Shown here: piece after piece, positions 41,089 through 50,108 of the stretch
Position numbering within the stretch: position 1 is the stretch's first letter
Layout of the letters: each line of letters starts with the position of its first letter
From: Ruminococcus sp.
Lineage (GTDB): Bacteria > Bacillota > Clostridia > Oscillospirales > Acutalibacteraceae
Assembly: GCA_004555265.1 (NCBI GenBank)
Contig: SFIQ01000004.1
Coordinates: 1-64,000, forward strand
Length of the DNA stretch: 64,000 bases
Direction: 5' to 3'
Notes under the pieces: generated by a model
Told to the model about the DNA's origin: nothing
The model's input: the letters and a program-made list of their open reading frames with translations, nothing else
The model's database searches: none
Program-made: the position numbers and the translations under genes

Positions 41089-42930
41089 ATGCTTACAAAA
41101 AAACAGGAACAGTTATTCAATAAAGTGCAAAAACCCGCGCGCTATACGGGCGGCGAGGTCAATTCTGTAATAAAGGATAAAACCAGCGTAAAATTCCGCT
41201 ATGCCTTTTGCTTTCCCGACAACTATGAAATCGGTATGTCACACCTCGGTATGAAAATTTTATACAGCCTTGTCAATGCGCGCGAAGATGCATGGTGCGA
41301 GCGCGTGTTTGCCCCGTGGACGGATATGGAGGAAGAAATGCGCAAGGCGGATGTGCCATTGTTTGCGCTTGAAAGCGGCGACAGCCTTTCGGAATTTGAT
41401 ATGATTGGATTTACGCTCCAATACGAACTCAGTTATTCCAATGTCTTAAATATGCTTGACCTCGGCAAAATTCCGTTGAGAAGCCGAGACCGCCAAAGTC
41501 TTACGCCGATTGTGGTTGGCGGCGGTCCGTGTGCGTGCAACCCCGAGCCGTTGGCGGATTTCTTTGATATTTTTCTGCCCGGTGAAGGGGAGGAGGTCAC
41601 CAACGAACTGATTGACCTTTTAATGGTTCATAAAGAGAAGGGCTCGTCAAAACTTGAATTCTTACGCGACGCCGCAAAAATTGAGGGTGTGTATGTGCCC
41701 GCGTTTTACGATGTTTCCTATAACGCGGACGGCACCATTTCTGCCGTAACGCCGAAAGAGGGCGCACCTGCAAAAGTGAAAAAACGCATTATTTCCGATT
41801 TGGATAAGGTGTATTATCCTGAAAAATTCGTTGTGCCGTATATTGATATTGTTCACGACCGCGCGGTAGCCGAAGTGTTCCGCGGCTGTATTCGCGGTTG
41901 CCGTTTTTGTCAGGCGGGGTTTATTTACCGCCCCATTCGTGAAAAATCGAGCGATACCGTCAACCGTCAGGCAAAATGCCTTTGCGACACGACAGGGTAT
42001 GACGAAGTTTCACTTTGTTCGTTGAGCACAAGCGATTATTCCGGTATTGAGCAGTTAATTCCGCAAATGTTTTCGTGGGCACTGCCCGAAAAAATCAATG
42101 TATCTCTGCCGTCTTTGCGCGTCGATAATTTCTCGGAAGAATTGATGGAGGAACTCAAAAAGGTACGCAAAAGCGGGCTGACTTTCGCGCCTGAGGCGGG
42201 CACACAGCGGCTTCGTGACGCTATCAATAAAAATGTTACCGAGGAAGAAGTCCTGTCTACTGCCGCACAGGCGTTTCGCGGTGGGTGGACTGCGGTAAAA
42301 CTCTATTTTATGATGGGATTGCCGACTGAAACTTTGGACGATATTGCGGGAATTGCAGAACTCGCGCAAAAGGTTGTGAATGAATTTTACAAAAACCCGG
42401 ACAAGCCCAAAGGCAAGGGCGTGACGGTCAGCATCAGCGTGGCGTCCTTTGTGCCGAAGCCCTTTACGCCGTTCCAATGGGAGCCGCAGGACACCATGGA
42501 ACAGTTGGTTGCAAAGCAAAAGTATTTGATGGAAAATGTGCATACGCACAAAATTCAGGTCAGTTGGCATCAGTCACAGACGAGCTTTTTAGAGGGCGTG
42601 TTTGCCCGCGGGGACCGTAAACTTTGTGATGTCATTGAAGCGGCTTGGCGCAAGGGCTGTAAGTTTGACGGATGGGATGAATATTTCCGATTTGACAAAT
42701 GGATGGAAGCGTTTGAAGCGTGCGGTGTGGATCCGGCATTTTACAGCAACCGCCGCCGCGAATTTTCCGAGATTTTGCCTTGGGATCACTTGGATTACGG
42801 TATTCGCAAAGAATTTTTAATCGAGGAAAACCAAAAAGCGCATGAGAGTGTGACCACACCGAACTGTCGCCAAAAATGCGCGGCGTGCGGTGCGGCGCGC
42901 TTGAACGGAGGGAAATGCGATGCAAAATGA
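41089..42930 (+). CDS. B12-binding-domain radical SAM protein (TIGR03960 type)
   Basis: A 613-residue protein of the TIGR03960 family. The N-terminal ~200 residues form a B12-binding-like fold (FPDNYEIGMSHLGMKILY; VVGGGPCACNPEPLADFFD). The radical SAM core has CIRGCRFC near residues 266-273. A Cys-rich tail, CRQKCAACGAA, ends the protein. No function is established. It nearly always stands next to a DUF2344 gene, as here, and often near rng and rplU, which are not present at this locus. Confidence 0.94.
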   Translation: MLTKKQEQLFNKVQKPARYTGGEVNSVIKDKTSVKFRYAFCFPDNYEIGMSHLGMKILYSLVNAREDAWCERVFAPWTDMEEEMRKADVPLFALESGDSLSEFDMIGFTLQYELSYSNVLNMLDLGKIPLRSRDRQSLTPIVVGGGPCACNPEPLADFFDIFLPGEGEEVTNELIDLLMVHKEKGSSKLEFLRDAAKIEGVYVPAFYDVSYNADGTISAVTPKEGAPAKVKKRIISDLDKVYYPEKFVVPYIDIVHDRAVAEVFRGCIRGCRFCQAGFIYRPIREKSSDTVNRQAKCLCDTTGYDEVSLCSLSTSDYSGIEQLIPQMFSWALPEKINVSLPSLRVDNFSEELMEELKKVRKSGLTFAPEAGTQRLRDAINKNVTEEEVLSTAAQAFRGGWTAVKLYFMMGLPTETLDDIAGIAELAQKVVNEFYKNPDKPKGKGVTVSISVASFVPKPFTPFQWEPQDTMEQLVAKQKYLMENVHTHKIQVSWHQSQTSFLEGVFARGDRKLCDVIEAAWRKGCKFDGWDEYFRFDKWMEAFEACGVDPAFYSNRRREFSEILPWDHLDYGIRKEFLIEENQKAHESVTTPNCRQKCAACGAARLNGGKCDAK

Positions 42931-43588
42931 TGTTCGGCTTTTTTTTACCAAAACGGGGTTAGCAAAATACATTTCTCACCTCGATTTAATGCGCTGTATG
43001 TCCCGTGCCGTGAAACGCGCAGGCATTCCGCTGTGGTATACCGAGGGGTTTAATCCGCATTTGTTTATGACCTTTGCGCGCCCGCTGTCTTTGGGGCAGG
43101 AAAGTCTTTGCGAGGTGGTGGATGTGCGCTTGGTAGGGGAGATGACCTTTAAAGATATTCAAACCCGCTTAAATGAAACCCTCCCCAAAGATATTACTGT
43201 GGTATCCGTACAAAAGCCCGTGCATAAACCAAGCGAAATCACCTTTGCCGATTACGAGGTTCGTTTATTCTGTGATATTCCCTCTGCATTAAAAGCATAT
43301 ATGGAAAAAGCCTTTTCCAAAGAACAAATTATCGTTCTCAAAAAAGCGAAACAGGGCAGACGCAAAATAGACAAAGAAATGGATATTAAACCGAATGTTT
43401 TAAGATTTGATGCAGCAACGGCAGAAAATGCGGTCTGCTTGGATTTGCGCTTAACGGCAGGCGACCAAACCAATATCAACCCAACATTGCTTTTGTCAGC
43501 ACTTACTGACGGGTTTGACGGCGAAATCCAAAACACCGATATTCTCAAAAAGCATATTTTGCTTGAAAACGGAGAGCCGTTTTGCTGA
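42920..43588 (+). CDS. DUF2344 / TIGR03936 family protein
   Basis: A 222-residue soluble protein of the family found beside, or fused to, TIGR03960 radical SAM proteins. Signature: RLFFTKTGLAKYISHLDLMR at the start and WYTEGFNPHLFMTFARPLSLG near 39-59. It overlaps the radical SAM gene by 11 bases, so the two are made together and presumably act as a pair on an unknown substrate (RNA modification is a reasonable guess). Confidence 0.93.
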   Translation: MQNDVRLFFTKTGLAKYISHLDLMRCMSRAVKRAGIPLWYTEGFNPHLFMTFARPLSLGQESLCEVVDVRLVGEMTFKDIQTRLNETLPKDITVVSVQKPVHKPSEITFADYEVRLFCDIPSALKAYMEKAFSKEQIIVLKKAKQGRRKIDKEMDIKPNVLRFDAATAENAVCLDLRLTAGDQTNINPTLLLSALTDGFDGEIQNTDILKKHILLENGEPFC

Positions 43589-43622
43589 TTTTTCGGATTT
43601 TTTGCTTTTTTAAAAATAATAC

Positions 43623-43651
43623 TTGCATTTTACAAAAACCTATGGTATTAT
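43623..43651 (+). promoter_or_regulatory. sigma-A promoter of rplS
   Basis: TTGCAT (43623-43628), 17-base spacer, TATTAT (43646-43651). Transcription would begin near 43658, leaving a leader of about 105 bases. Confidence 0.75.
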
Positions 43652-43657
43652 ATTTTA

Positions 43658-43762
43658 GCATTTTGCGTTGGTTTCTCACCAACGGCAGTTAATGGCAACA
43701 TTAAAGCTGGCGGTCCTCTGCATTTTTTGTACGAACGCCTGAAAAAATTAGGAGGACTGAAA
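43658..43762 (+). promoter_or_regulatory. Structured rplS leader (putative L19 leader)
   Basis: The leader has a 7-bp hairpin CGTTGGT / ACCAACG (loop TTCTC, 43666-43684), followed by TTAATG-GCAA-CATTAA with a GNRA-type tetraloop (43689-43704). Autoregulatory L19 leaders are known in Firmicutes; the fit to that RNA family is inferred from position and fold only. The Shine-Dalgarno TTAGGAGG follows. Confidence 0.5.
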
Positions 43763-44104
43763 ATGGACGCACTCAAAGTAATGACCGAAGGCATGATTAA
43801 GGAAGACCGCCCCCACATTAAGGTTGGCGATGTTGTCAAAGTACATGTCAAAATCCGTGAAGGCGAAAGAGAAAGAATTCAGGTGTTTGAAGGCACTATC
43901 ATCGCTGTCAAAGGCAGCGGCGTTTCCGAAACCTTTACCGTTCGCCGCGTTTCCTACGGCGTCGGCATTGAGAGAGTATTCCCCGTGAATTCTCCCAATG
44001 TGGCAAAGGTTGAGCTTGTCCGTTCCGGTAAAGTCCGCAGAAGCAAGCTGTACTATCTGCGCGACAGAGTCGGTAAAGCGGCAAAGGTCAAAGAACAAAT
44101 CTAA
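43763..44104 (+). CDS. rplS: 50S ribosomal protein bL19
   Basis: A 113-residue bL19 of normal length. Clear family motifs: PHIKVGDVVKVHVKIREGERERIQVFEG near 22-50, TFTVRRVSYGVGIERVFP near 64-82 and RSKLYYLRDRVGKAAK near the end. It lies at the 30S-50S interface. TrmD and rimM, its usual partners, are not adjacent; it stands alone with promoter and terminator. Confidence 0.98.
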   Translation: MDALKVMTEGMIKEDRPHIKVGDVVKVHVKIREGERERIQVFEGTIIAVKGSGVSETFTVRRVSYGVGIERVFPVNSPNVAKVELVRSGKVRRSKLYYLRDRVGKAAKVKEQI

Positions 44105-44119
44105 GTTTGCAAAACGAAG

Positions 44120-44151
44120 CAGAGCAACCATTTTGGTTGCTCTGTTTTTTT
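44120..44151 (+). terminator. Terminator of rplS
   Basis: 11-bp stem CAGAGCAACCA / TGGTTGCTCTG, loop TTT, then seven T. Confidence 0.95.
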
Positions 44152-44234
44152 GTAAAATTTTTCACATAGGGATGATAAATCGTATGTTTTCCGTAAAAAT
44201 CCACTTTTGTAACAATTTTTTAAGAAATAATACC

Positions 44235-44262
44235 TTGCACTTTTTGATATATAGTATATAAT
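44235..44262 (+). promoter_or_regulatory. sigma-A promoter of the polysaccharide deacetylase gene
   Basis: TTGCAC (44235-44240), 16-base spacer, consensus TATAAT (44257-44262), 45 bases before the start codon. Confidence 0.75.
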
Positions 44263-44306
44263 GAAATCAGACGAAACAAAGGGTATTGTGTCAAAAGAGG
44301 GGTTTT

Positions 44307-45323
44307 ATGAAAGCGGTAAAGCAGAACAGAATATTAAAAGGTGTTTTAATTGCGTGTGCAGCCGTTATTTTGATATTGTCCGTTGCGCTCGCGGTTACAG
44401 CGGTCAAAAACAAAAATTTTCGTGCGAACGGTGACAGCGCGGCACAAGCGTATGCCAGCCTTTCCGAAGAAAATGCAAGCATAAACGAAGCGCGCGCAAA
44501 AGAAGCGGAATCCTATCAAAACCAAATTCAAGAGCAAGGCGCCGCGTTTTCGAGCGAAAAGGATGCCTTGAACCAAACCATTGCGGATTTGAATAAACAA
44601 ATTTCCATAAAGCACGCCTCCCAAGCGGCGGAAAAAGCCACTGCATCTGCGCCGTCTCCCGCCCCTGCCGAACAACAGGGGAGCACGGATTTATCGGCAA
44701 AAACGATTTATCTGACCTTTGATGACGGACCCTCCGCCCGAACGCCCGAGGTTTTGCAAATTTTGGCAGACAACGGTGTGAAGGCGACTTTTTTTGTTAA
44801 AAACGGCGGGAAATATAATCATTATATGCAAGATATCGTTGCACAGGGGCACACGATTGCGTTGCACACCTATACGCACAGTTATTCCGGAATTTACGCA
44901 TCTGATGAAGCCTATCTCAACGATTTACAGCAAATCTCGGATTTGGTTTATAGCGAGACGGGTGTACGCACAAAGATTATGCGTTTCCCCGGCGGCAGCA
45001 GTAATACGGTCAGTAAAAAATACAATCAGGGTGTTATGACGCGTATGACGCAAAAAGTAACCGAAATGGGGTATCTGTATTACGATTGGAATTTAAGCTC
45101 CGGCGATGCTGCGGGCGGTACTGTGCCTGCAAGTACCATCATAAACAACTGCCGAAAAGTGCCGCGGAACAATACGGTAATTGTCTTAATGCACGACGCC
45201 GGGGATAAACAAACCACGGTGGAGGCACTCCCTGCAGTGATTGCATATTATAAAGCGGCAGGGTGTAGTTTTGCGGCGATTGATGAAAATACACCGCTTA
45301 TTCACCAGAAAGTGGCAAATTAA
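44307..45323 (+). CDS. Membrane-anchored polysaccharide deacetylase (CE4/NodB)
   Basis: A 338-residue protein with an N-terminal membrane anchor (VLIACAAVILILSVALAVTAV), a coiled coil of about 50 residues (EENASINEARAKEAES onwards), a P/A-rich linker, and a NodB domain from about residue 135. CE4 motifs are intact: TFDDGP, HTYTH, and RFPGGSSN. It probably removes acetyl groups from peptidoglycan GlcNAc or MurNAc outside the cell, giving lysozyme resistance or aiding spore cortex formation. ATG 44307 follows AGAGGGG. Confidence 0.93.
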   Translation: MKAVKQNRILKGVLIACAAVILILSVALAVTAVKNKNFRANGDSAAQAYASLSEENASINEARAKEAESYQNQIQEQGAAFSSEKDALNQTIADLNKQISIKHASQAAEKATASAPSPAPAEQQGSTDLSAKTIYLTFDDGPSARTPEVLQILADNGVKATFFVKNGGKYNHYMQDIVAQGHTIALHTYTHSYSGIYASDEAYLNDLQQISDLVYSETGVRTKIMRFPGGSSNTVSKKYNQGVMTRMTQKVTEMGYLYYDWNLSSGDAAGGTVPASTIINNCRKVPRNNTVIVLMHDAGDKQTTVEALPAVIAYYKAAGCSFAAIDENTPLIHQKVAN

Positions 45324-45346
45324 GCGTGTGTGCCCCGCTTTTTTGT
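45321..45346 (+). terminator. Weak terminator after the deacetylase gene
   Basis: AAGCG / CGCTT stem around TGTGTGCCC, followed by TTTTTTG. The stem is only 5 bp, so efficiency is doubtful. Confidence 0.4.
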
Positions 45347-45471
45347 CTATATTCAATATACAAAATGTATTCCTCTTGTCATTTTGCACAAAGTTCACCA
45401 AGTGAAAAACAACTGACTTTGGAATACCCACCGAAATCTTGCAAAAACCCCCATATATCGCGTTTTAACCG

Positions 45472-45499
45472 TTGACGAGGACAAGTTTTGTGGTATAAT
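45472..45499 (+). promoter_or_regulatory. sigma-A promoter of the HPr gene
   Basis: TTGACG (45472-45477), 16-base spacer, TATAAT (45494-45499). The 231-base gap before this gene otherwise shows no conserved structure. Confidence 0.75.
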
Positions 45500-45554
45500 A
45501 TGATACTGTAAACACAGGAAATTACTGATAGTATGATATATGGGGAGAATGACT

Positions 45555-45818
45555 ATGTACGTTAAAGAAGTTCTTGTTCAGAATCAAGTTGGTTTACACG
45601 CGCGTCCGGCGACTTTTTTCATTCAGAAGGCCAATGAGTTCAAATCCTCCATTTGGGTGGAAAAGGATGAAAGAAGAGTTAACGCGAAGAGCCTTTTAGG
45701 TGTTCTTTCTTTGGGCATTATGGGCGACACCAAAATTCGCATTATCGCAGGCGGTCCCGATGAAGAACAGGCTGTGGACGAACTTGTGAAACTCGTGGAG
45801 TCGGGTTTCGCTGAATAA
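45555..45818 (+). CDS. ptsH: HPr family phosphocarrier protein
   Basis: An 87-residue HPr. His15 in GLHARPA is the EI-phosphorylated residue and Ser46 in NAKSLLGVLSLGI is the HprK target, so both PTS transfer and catabolite-repression signalling are possible (a Crh would lack His15). ATG 45555 is chosen because GGGGAG (45542-45547) is 7 bases away; the ATG at 45549 is too near. It is a single gene with its own promoter; EI is not in this window. Confidence 0.95.
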   Translation: MYVKEVLVQNQVGLHARPATFFIQKANEFKSSIWVEKDERRVNAKSLLGVLSLGIMGDTKIRIIAGGPDEEQAVDELVKLVESGFAE

Positions 45819-45843
45819 TCCCGTTTTTATAGTATGATTTTGA

Positions 45844-45883
45844 CAGACACGCTGTTACTACGGTTTCGGTGTGTCTGCTTTTG
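45844..45883 (+). terminator. Terminator of the HPr gene
   Basis: Stem CAGACACGC / GTGTGTCTG (one G-U pair), 16-base loop, followed by CTTTTG. Confidence 0.65.
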
Positions 45884-45909
45884 TATCTGCGATTTTTGGA
45901 GGTGACAGT

Positions 45910-47751
45910 ATGTCGGAAAAACGCGCAGAGCTTCGCAAAAAAGCAATGTCCTTACCGCTTTTGCCGGGCGTATACATTATGAAAAATGCCGAAAATGAAA
46001 TTATTTATATCGGCAAAGCCAAAGCGTTGAAAAACCGTGTCAGCCAATATTTTGGTTCGCAAAACGGGCATACTGTCAAGGTGCGCAAAATGGTAGAAAA
46101 TGTGGACGAGTTCGACTACATTGTCACCGACAGTGAGTTTGAAGCCTTAGTCCTTGAATGCAGTTTAATTAAACAGCATATGCCGAAATATAACATCCTG
46201 CTGAAAGACGACAAAGGATACAGTTATATTCGCATAGCGGGCGACCGTTATAAAACCATTACCGCCGTTTTGCAAAAAAATGACGATGACGCTGAATATA
46301 TTGGGCCGTATACCAGCTCCTATGCTGTGAAACAAAGCGTGGACGCCGCCAACAAAATTTTTATGCTGCCGCAATGCGGCAAGGTGTTTGACGGTACAAA
46401 AACCAAAGCGCGCCCGTGTTTGAACTATTATATCGGTCAATGCTGCGGGGTTTGCACGGGCAAAGTGCCGCAGTATGAATACAGCGAGGCGGTTTCGCAG
46501 GCAATTCGTTTTTTAAAAGGTGACACCAAGGCGATTTTACAACAGTTGGAGGAAGAAATGCTTGCCGCCGCCGAAAAGACCGATTTTGAGCGTGCGGCAA
46601 AGCTCAGAGACCGTATCCGTTCTATCAAGCGTATGCAGGACAAGCAAAAGGTTGTTTTTAAATCCGTTGAAGAGCAAGATGTATTTTCCCTTGCCGAGTC
46701 GGAAAACACAGTTTGTTTGGCGGTTTTGCGCTTTGCAGACGGCAGGCTGTTTGACAGTGAACACTTTTTCTTTGAGAAAAACGATACCCCCGAGGCTATG
46801 CTCTCGCAAGCCATTCCGACCTATTATTCGATGCGAAACAATATACCGAAGCGCGTGACAGTAGACGGCGAAATAGAGGACGCGGACGATATTGCACGCT
46901 GGCTTTCTGAAAAAAAAGGAAAAAAAGTTGTTCTGTTTTGCCCGAAACGCGGCGAGCAGTTAGAGGTTGTGCATATGTGCCGCGAAAACGCACAGGAAAA
47001 ACTTGCCTTAAAAGTCGGTTTAAGCGGCAAAACCGTGGCGGTGCTCGAAGAATTGCGCGATTTGTTGGGGCTTTCTAAAACGCCGTCCTACATTGAGTCT
47101 TACGATATTTCCCACACCGCGGGGCAGGACAGTGTCGCGGGTATGGTCGTTTTCAAAGATGGCAAGCCCTTCAAACAGGCGTACAAGCGTTTTACCATAA
47201 AAACATTTGAAGGCAACGACGATTACCGTTCTATGGCAGAGGTGCTGACACGCCGTTTCAACGAATATAACGCCCAAAAAGAAACGGGCGAGGGGTTTGG
47301 AAAATTACCCGATTTAATCCTGTTGGACGGCGGCGTCGGGCAGGTGAATGCCGTACAACCTGTATTGGAAGCATTCAGATTACAGATTCCGCTGTTCGGT
47401 ATGGTCAAGGACAATCGCCACCGCACGCGCGCTATTGCACAAAACGGCGGGGAAATTGAAATTCGTTCCAACCGCCGTGTGTTTACATTGATTTCAGAAA
47501 TACAGGAGGAGGTACACCGCTTCTCCGTCACTTACCACAGAAGTAAGCATGCCAAACGGAATTTAACGATGTCTCTGACGGAAATTGACGGCGTCGGGAA
47601 CACAACCGCCAAGGCGTTGTTAAAGCAATTTAAAACGATTTCCGCTGTCAAGGCGGCCAGCGTCAGCGCGCTTTGTGCGGCGGAGGGCGTCGGTCAAAAA
47701 ACAGCAGAAAAAATTTATGCGTATTATCATAAAGAGGATGAAAACAAATGA
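45910..47751 (+). CDS. uvrC: Excinuclease ABC subunit C
   Basis: A 613-residue UvrC, which makes both incisions in nucleotide excision repair. Domains in order: GIY-YIG nuclease (PGVYIM ... IIYIGKAKALKNRV, about 15-40), a Cys-rich stretch, UVR/UvrB-binding motif (TDFERAAKLRDRIRSIKRMQ near 225), RNase H-like nuclease (YDISHTAGQDSVAGMVVF near 397) and tandem helix-hairpin-helix (EIDGVGNTTAKALL; AEGVGQKTAEKIY) at the end. ATG 45910 follows GGAGGTGAC. Confidence 0.97.
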   Translation: MSEKRAELRKKAMSLPLLPGVYIMKNAENEIIYIGKAKALKNRVSQYFGSQNGHTVKVRKMVENVDEFDYIVTDSEFEALVLECSLIKQHMPKYNILLKDDKGYSYIRIAGDRYKTITAVLQKNDDDAEYIGPYTSSYAVKQSVDAANKIFMLPQCGKVFDGTKTKARPCLNYYIGQCCGVCTGKVPQYEYSEAVSQAIRFLKGDTKAILQQLEEEMLAAAEKTDFERAAKLRDRIRSIKRMQDKQKVVFKSVEEQDVFSLAESENTVCLAVLRFADGRLFDSEHFFFEKNDTPEAMLSQAIPTYYSMRNNIPKRVTVDGEIEDADDIARWLSEKKGKKVVLFCPKRGEQLEVVHMCRENAQEKLALKVGLSGKTVAVLEELRDLLGLSKTPSYIESYDISHTAGQDSVAGMVVFKDGKPFKQAYKRFTIKTFEGNDDYRSMAEVLTRRFNEYNAQKETGEGFGKLPDLILLDGGVGQVNAVQPVLEAFRLQIPLFGMVKDNRHRTRAIAQNGGEIEIRSNRRVFTLISEIQEEVHRFSVTYHRSKHAKRNLTMSLTEIDGVGNTTAKALLKQFKTISAVKAASVSALCAAEGVGQKTAEKIYAYYHKEDENK

Positions 47752-48404
47752 AAAAAGCCATTGTATTTGATTTGGACGGTACACTTTTAAACACCTTGGA
47801 GGATTTGACAGACAGCACCAACTATGCTTTGCGCGTATGCGGATTCCCCGAACGCACGATAGAAGAAGTCCGTCATTTTGTCGGCAACGGGATTCGGAAA
47901 CTCATCGAACGCGCCGTGCCGGAAAATACCCCAAAAGAGAAGACGGACGCATGTTTCACCGCCTTTTGCGAACACTACAAGCAAAATATGGAAAATAAAA
48001 CTGCGGAATACGACGGTATTTCCGATATGCTGGCGGCATTGTATTCGGCGGGCTACAAAATGGCTATCGTTACAAACAAAGCGGATTTTGCCGCACAGGC
48101 ACTTTGCGCAAACCTGTTCGGGAAATATATCAAAACCGTGGTCGGCAGTGTAGACAGCCGCCCCAATAAGCCCGCGCCCGACGGGGTGTATTATGCACTT
48201 GAAAAAATGGGTGTTTCCAAAGAAGAAGCGGTTTTTGTCGGTGACAGTGAAGTGGATATTCAAACCGCGAACAATGCTGCAATCGACGCTGTCGGTGTGC
48301 TTTGGGGCTTTCGGGATATTACGGATTTAGAGGCTGTCGGTGTCAAAACGACCGTAAAAACGATAAAAGAGCTTAAAAATTTACTGTTAAGCTTAAAAAA
48401 ATGA
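47748..48404 (+). CDS. gph: HAD-family phosphoglycolate-type phosphatase
   Basis: A 218-residue HAD hydrolase. Motif I is VFDLDGTLLNT at residues 5-15, motif II VTNKAD near 103, motif III K in RPNKPAPDG near 140, and motif IV VFVGDSEVDI near 162. A helical cap (class C1) lies between I and II. Likely substrate is 2-phosphoglycolate, which arises during DNA repair, consistent with coupling to uvrC by a 4-base ATGA overlap; pyrophosphatase PpaX is an alternative. Confidence 0.85.
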   Translation: MKKAIVFDLDGTLLNTLEDLTDSTNYALRVCGFPERTIEEVRHFVGNGIRKLIERAVPENTPKEKTDACFTAFCEHYKQNMENKTAEYDGISDMLAALYSAGYKMAIVTNKADFAAQALCANLFGKYIKTVVGSVDSRPNKPAPDGVYYALEKMGVSKEEAVFVGDSEVDIQTANNAAIDAVGVLWGFRDITDLEAVGVKTTVKTIKELKNLLLSLKK

Positions 48405-48413
48405 TGATTTTTG

Positions 48414-48442
48414 TTGACTTTTGTGCTAAAATAGTAAAGAAT
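48414..48442 (+). promoter_or_regulatory. Possible promoter of rsmD-coaD
   Basis: TTGACT (48414-48419), 17-base spacer, AAGAAT (48437-48442). The -10 is poor; an alternative -10 TAAAAT lies at 48427. Confidence 0.35.
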
Positions 48443-48471
48443 ATATATCGTATGGTTTCGGAGTGTGATTT

Positions 48472-49023
48472 ATGCGCGTCATTACCGGCTCTGCACGCGG
48501 CAGAAAATTGAAAACCCTTGAAGGCGGCGATATTGTCCGTCCGACCACCGACAAAGTCAAAGAAGCGATGTTCAGCATCGTGCATTTTGAATTGGAAAAC
48601 GCCGTGGTACTCGATGCTTTTGCAGGTAGTGGGCAGTTAGGGATAGAGGCGCTCAGCCGCGGTGCACAAAAGGCGTATTTTTTAGATGAGAGCAAAAAAG
48701 CGTTTGAAGTCGTTAAAGAGAATTTAATGACAACGGGTTTGTTTGACCGCGCGGTCGTGCTCAATGCGGATGCATTTTCTTTTGTCGGTGCGGCGAGAGA
48801 AAAATTTGACATTGTATTGTTAGATCCGCCGTATAACAAAGGGATTACGCAAAAGCTTTTGCCGATGCTCGGCGCTTGTTGCAAGGAAAACGCGCTTGTG
48901 GTTTGCGAAACCGATTATACGGAGGAATTGCCTGAAACGGCGGGTGCGCTTTGCCGCTTACGGGAATATAAATATTCCAAAACCAAATTGACGACATACC
49001 GAAAGCAAGAGGAAACTGTATGA
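48472..49023 (+). CDS. rsmD: 16S rRNA m2G966 methyltransferase
   Basis: A 183-residue RsmD. It starts MRVITGSARGRKL, with VRPTTDKVKEAMF near 23-35, the SAM-binding LDAFAGSGQLGIEALSRGA near 47-65, and the catalytic motif LLDPPYNKG near 119. It methylates G966 of 16S rRNA on N2. It overlaps coaD by 4 bases, the classic rsmD-coaD pair. Confidence 0.96.
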   Translation: MRVITGSARGRKLKTLEGGDIVRPTTDKVKEAMFSIVHFELENAVVLDAFAGSGQLGIEALSRGAQKAYFLDESKKAFEVVKENLMTTGLFDRAVVLNADAFSFVGAAREKFDIVLLDPPYNKGITQKLLPMLGACCKENALVVCETDYTEELPETAGALCRLREYKYSKTKLTTYRKQEETV

Positions 49024-49517
49024 AAACCGTAATTTGCCCCGGTAGCTTTGATCCGGTCACGGTAGGGCATCTCGATATTATTCGTCGCTCTGCTTTGATG
49101 TTTGACAAGGTTATCGTTTTGGTGATGACCAATTACCATAAAAAGAGTACCTATGCGTTTTCCGCCGAAGAGCGTGTGGCACTTTTAAAACGGTGCCTTG
49201 CTGCTATGCCGAATGTGGAGGTCGATGCCTACGACGGGCTGTTGGCGGATTATGCGCGGCAAAAAGGCGCGGTTGCAGTCGTCAAAGGCTTACGCGCGGT
49301 CTCCGATTTTGAATATGAGTTTCAGCAGGCGCTGACAAACCGTGAACTCAATAATGAATTGGAAACGGTGTTTGTGACCGCGATGGCGGAAAATATGTTT
49401 TTAAGCTCCAGCGTTGTCAAGCAGGTTTGCGAATTGGGCGGGGACATTAGTAATTTTGTACCCGAGGAGATTCGTGACGATATTATTAAAAGAATCAGCA
49501 GAGGTGAAGAGAAATGA
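49020..49517 (+). CDS. coaD: Phosphopantetheine adenylyltransferase
   Basis: A 165-residue CoaD, the fourth step in CoA synthesis. PGSFDPVTVGHLDII at residues 6-20 is the nucleotidyltransferase T/HxGH region, KGLRAVSDFEYEFQQ near 87-101 binds substrate, and FLSSSVVKQV near 124-133 is the ISSS-type motif. The usual His before GH (T-x-GH) is satisfied as TVGH. Four-base overlaps join it to rsmD and to the next gene. Confidence 0.97.
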   Translation: MKTVICPGSFDPVTVGHLDIIRRSALMFDKVIVLVMTNYHKKSTYAFSAEERVALLKRCLAAMPNVEVDAYDGLLADYARQKGAVAVVKGLRAVSDFEYEFQQALTNRELNNELETVFVTAMAENMFLSSSVVKQVCELGGDISNFVPEEIRDDIIKRISRGEEK

Positions 49518-50050
49518 CAATAGAAAGCCTTTTGGACGAAATCGAGGACATTCTCGAAGAAGGGAAAAGCGTGCCGTTCACATCGAATTTACTGATTGAT
49601 GTGGCGGAAATCAAGCGCGTCATTGAGGATATTCGTTTGAATATGCCCGATGAATTGATGCAGGCGCGCAAAATTGCCTCCGAGCGAAAGGAAATTTTGT
49701 CGGCGGCGCAAAACAGTGCCGATGAAATCATTGCGGCGGCACATAAACGCGCTAAAGAGTTGGTAGAGGAGCATGAAATCACGAAGGGCGCAGAGAGTGC
49801 GGCGGCAGACATTATGGCGCAGGCACGTACCCAGGCGGGTGAAATCGTCGAGGGCGCACGCGCGACGGCTTCCGAGCTTACCGACCAGGCGCAGAAATGG
49901 GCGAACGATATGCGCACGAGCGCCGGTGAATATGTTGAGAACATAGTGGCGCTTGCCGACGAAACACTTACCAATTCCGTCAATGAAATTCGCCGTGCAC
50001 GGCAGTCGCTTCGTGCCGCGGCACAGCACAAACATGTGGATAACGGCTAA
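49514..50050 (+). CDS. Coiled-coil protein of unknown function
   Basis: A 178-residue protein, almost entirely helical, with no membrane segment. After a short globular start (SLLDEIEDILEEGKSVPFTSN) it runs into heptad-like repeats rich in A, E, K and R, such as AAQNSADEIIAAAHKRAKELVEE. This resembles DivIVA/ATP-synthase-b-type coiled coils, but no specific family is certain. Its coupling to coaD by an ATGA overlap is seen in several clostridia, where similar proteins are called ATPase or hypothetical. A structural or division role is only a guess. Confidence 0.75.
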   Translation: MTIESLLDEIEDILEEGKSVPFTSNLLIDVAEIKRVIEDIRLNMPDELMQARKIASERKEILSAAQNSADEIIAAAHKRAKELVEEHEITKGAESAAADIMAQARTQAGEIVEGARATASELTDQAQKWANDMRTSAGEYVENIVALADETLTNSVNEIRRARQSLRAAAQHKHVDNG

Positions 50051-50073
50051 GCCGATTCCCGATTGAATGTTTT

Positions 50074-50108
50074 TTCACCTCGTCGCATATATATGTGTAC
50101 GAGGTGAA
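50074..50108 (+). promoter_or_regulatory. Hairpin sequestering the ribosome binding site of the DUF4830 gene
   Basis: Perfect 10-bp stem TTCACCTCGT (50074-50083) / ACGAGGTGAA (50099-50108), with the inner 15 bases able to extend it (CATATATATG). The 3' arm contains the whole Shine-Dalgarno GAGGTG. Confidence 0.65.
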
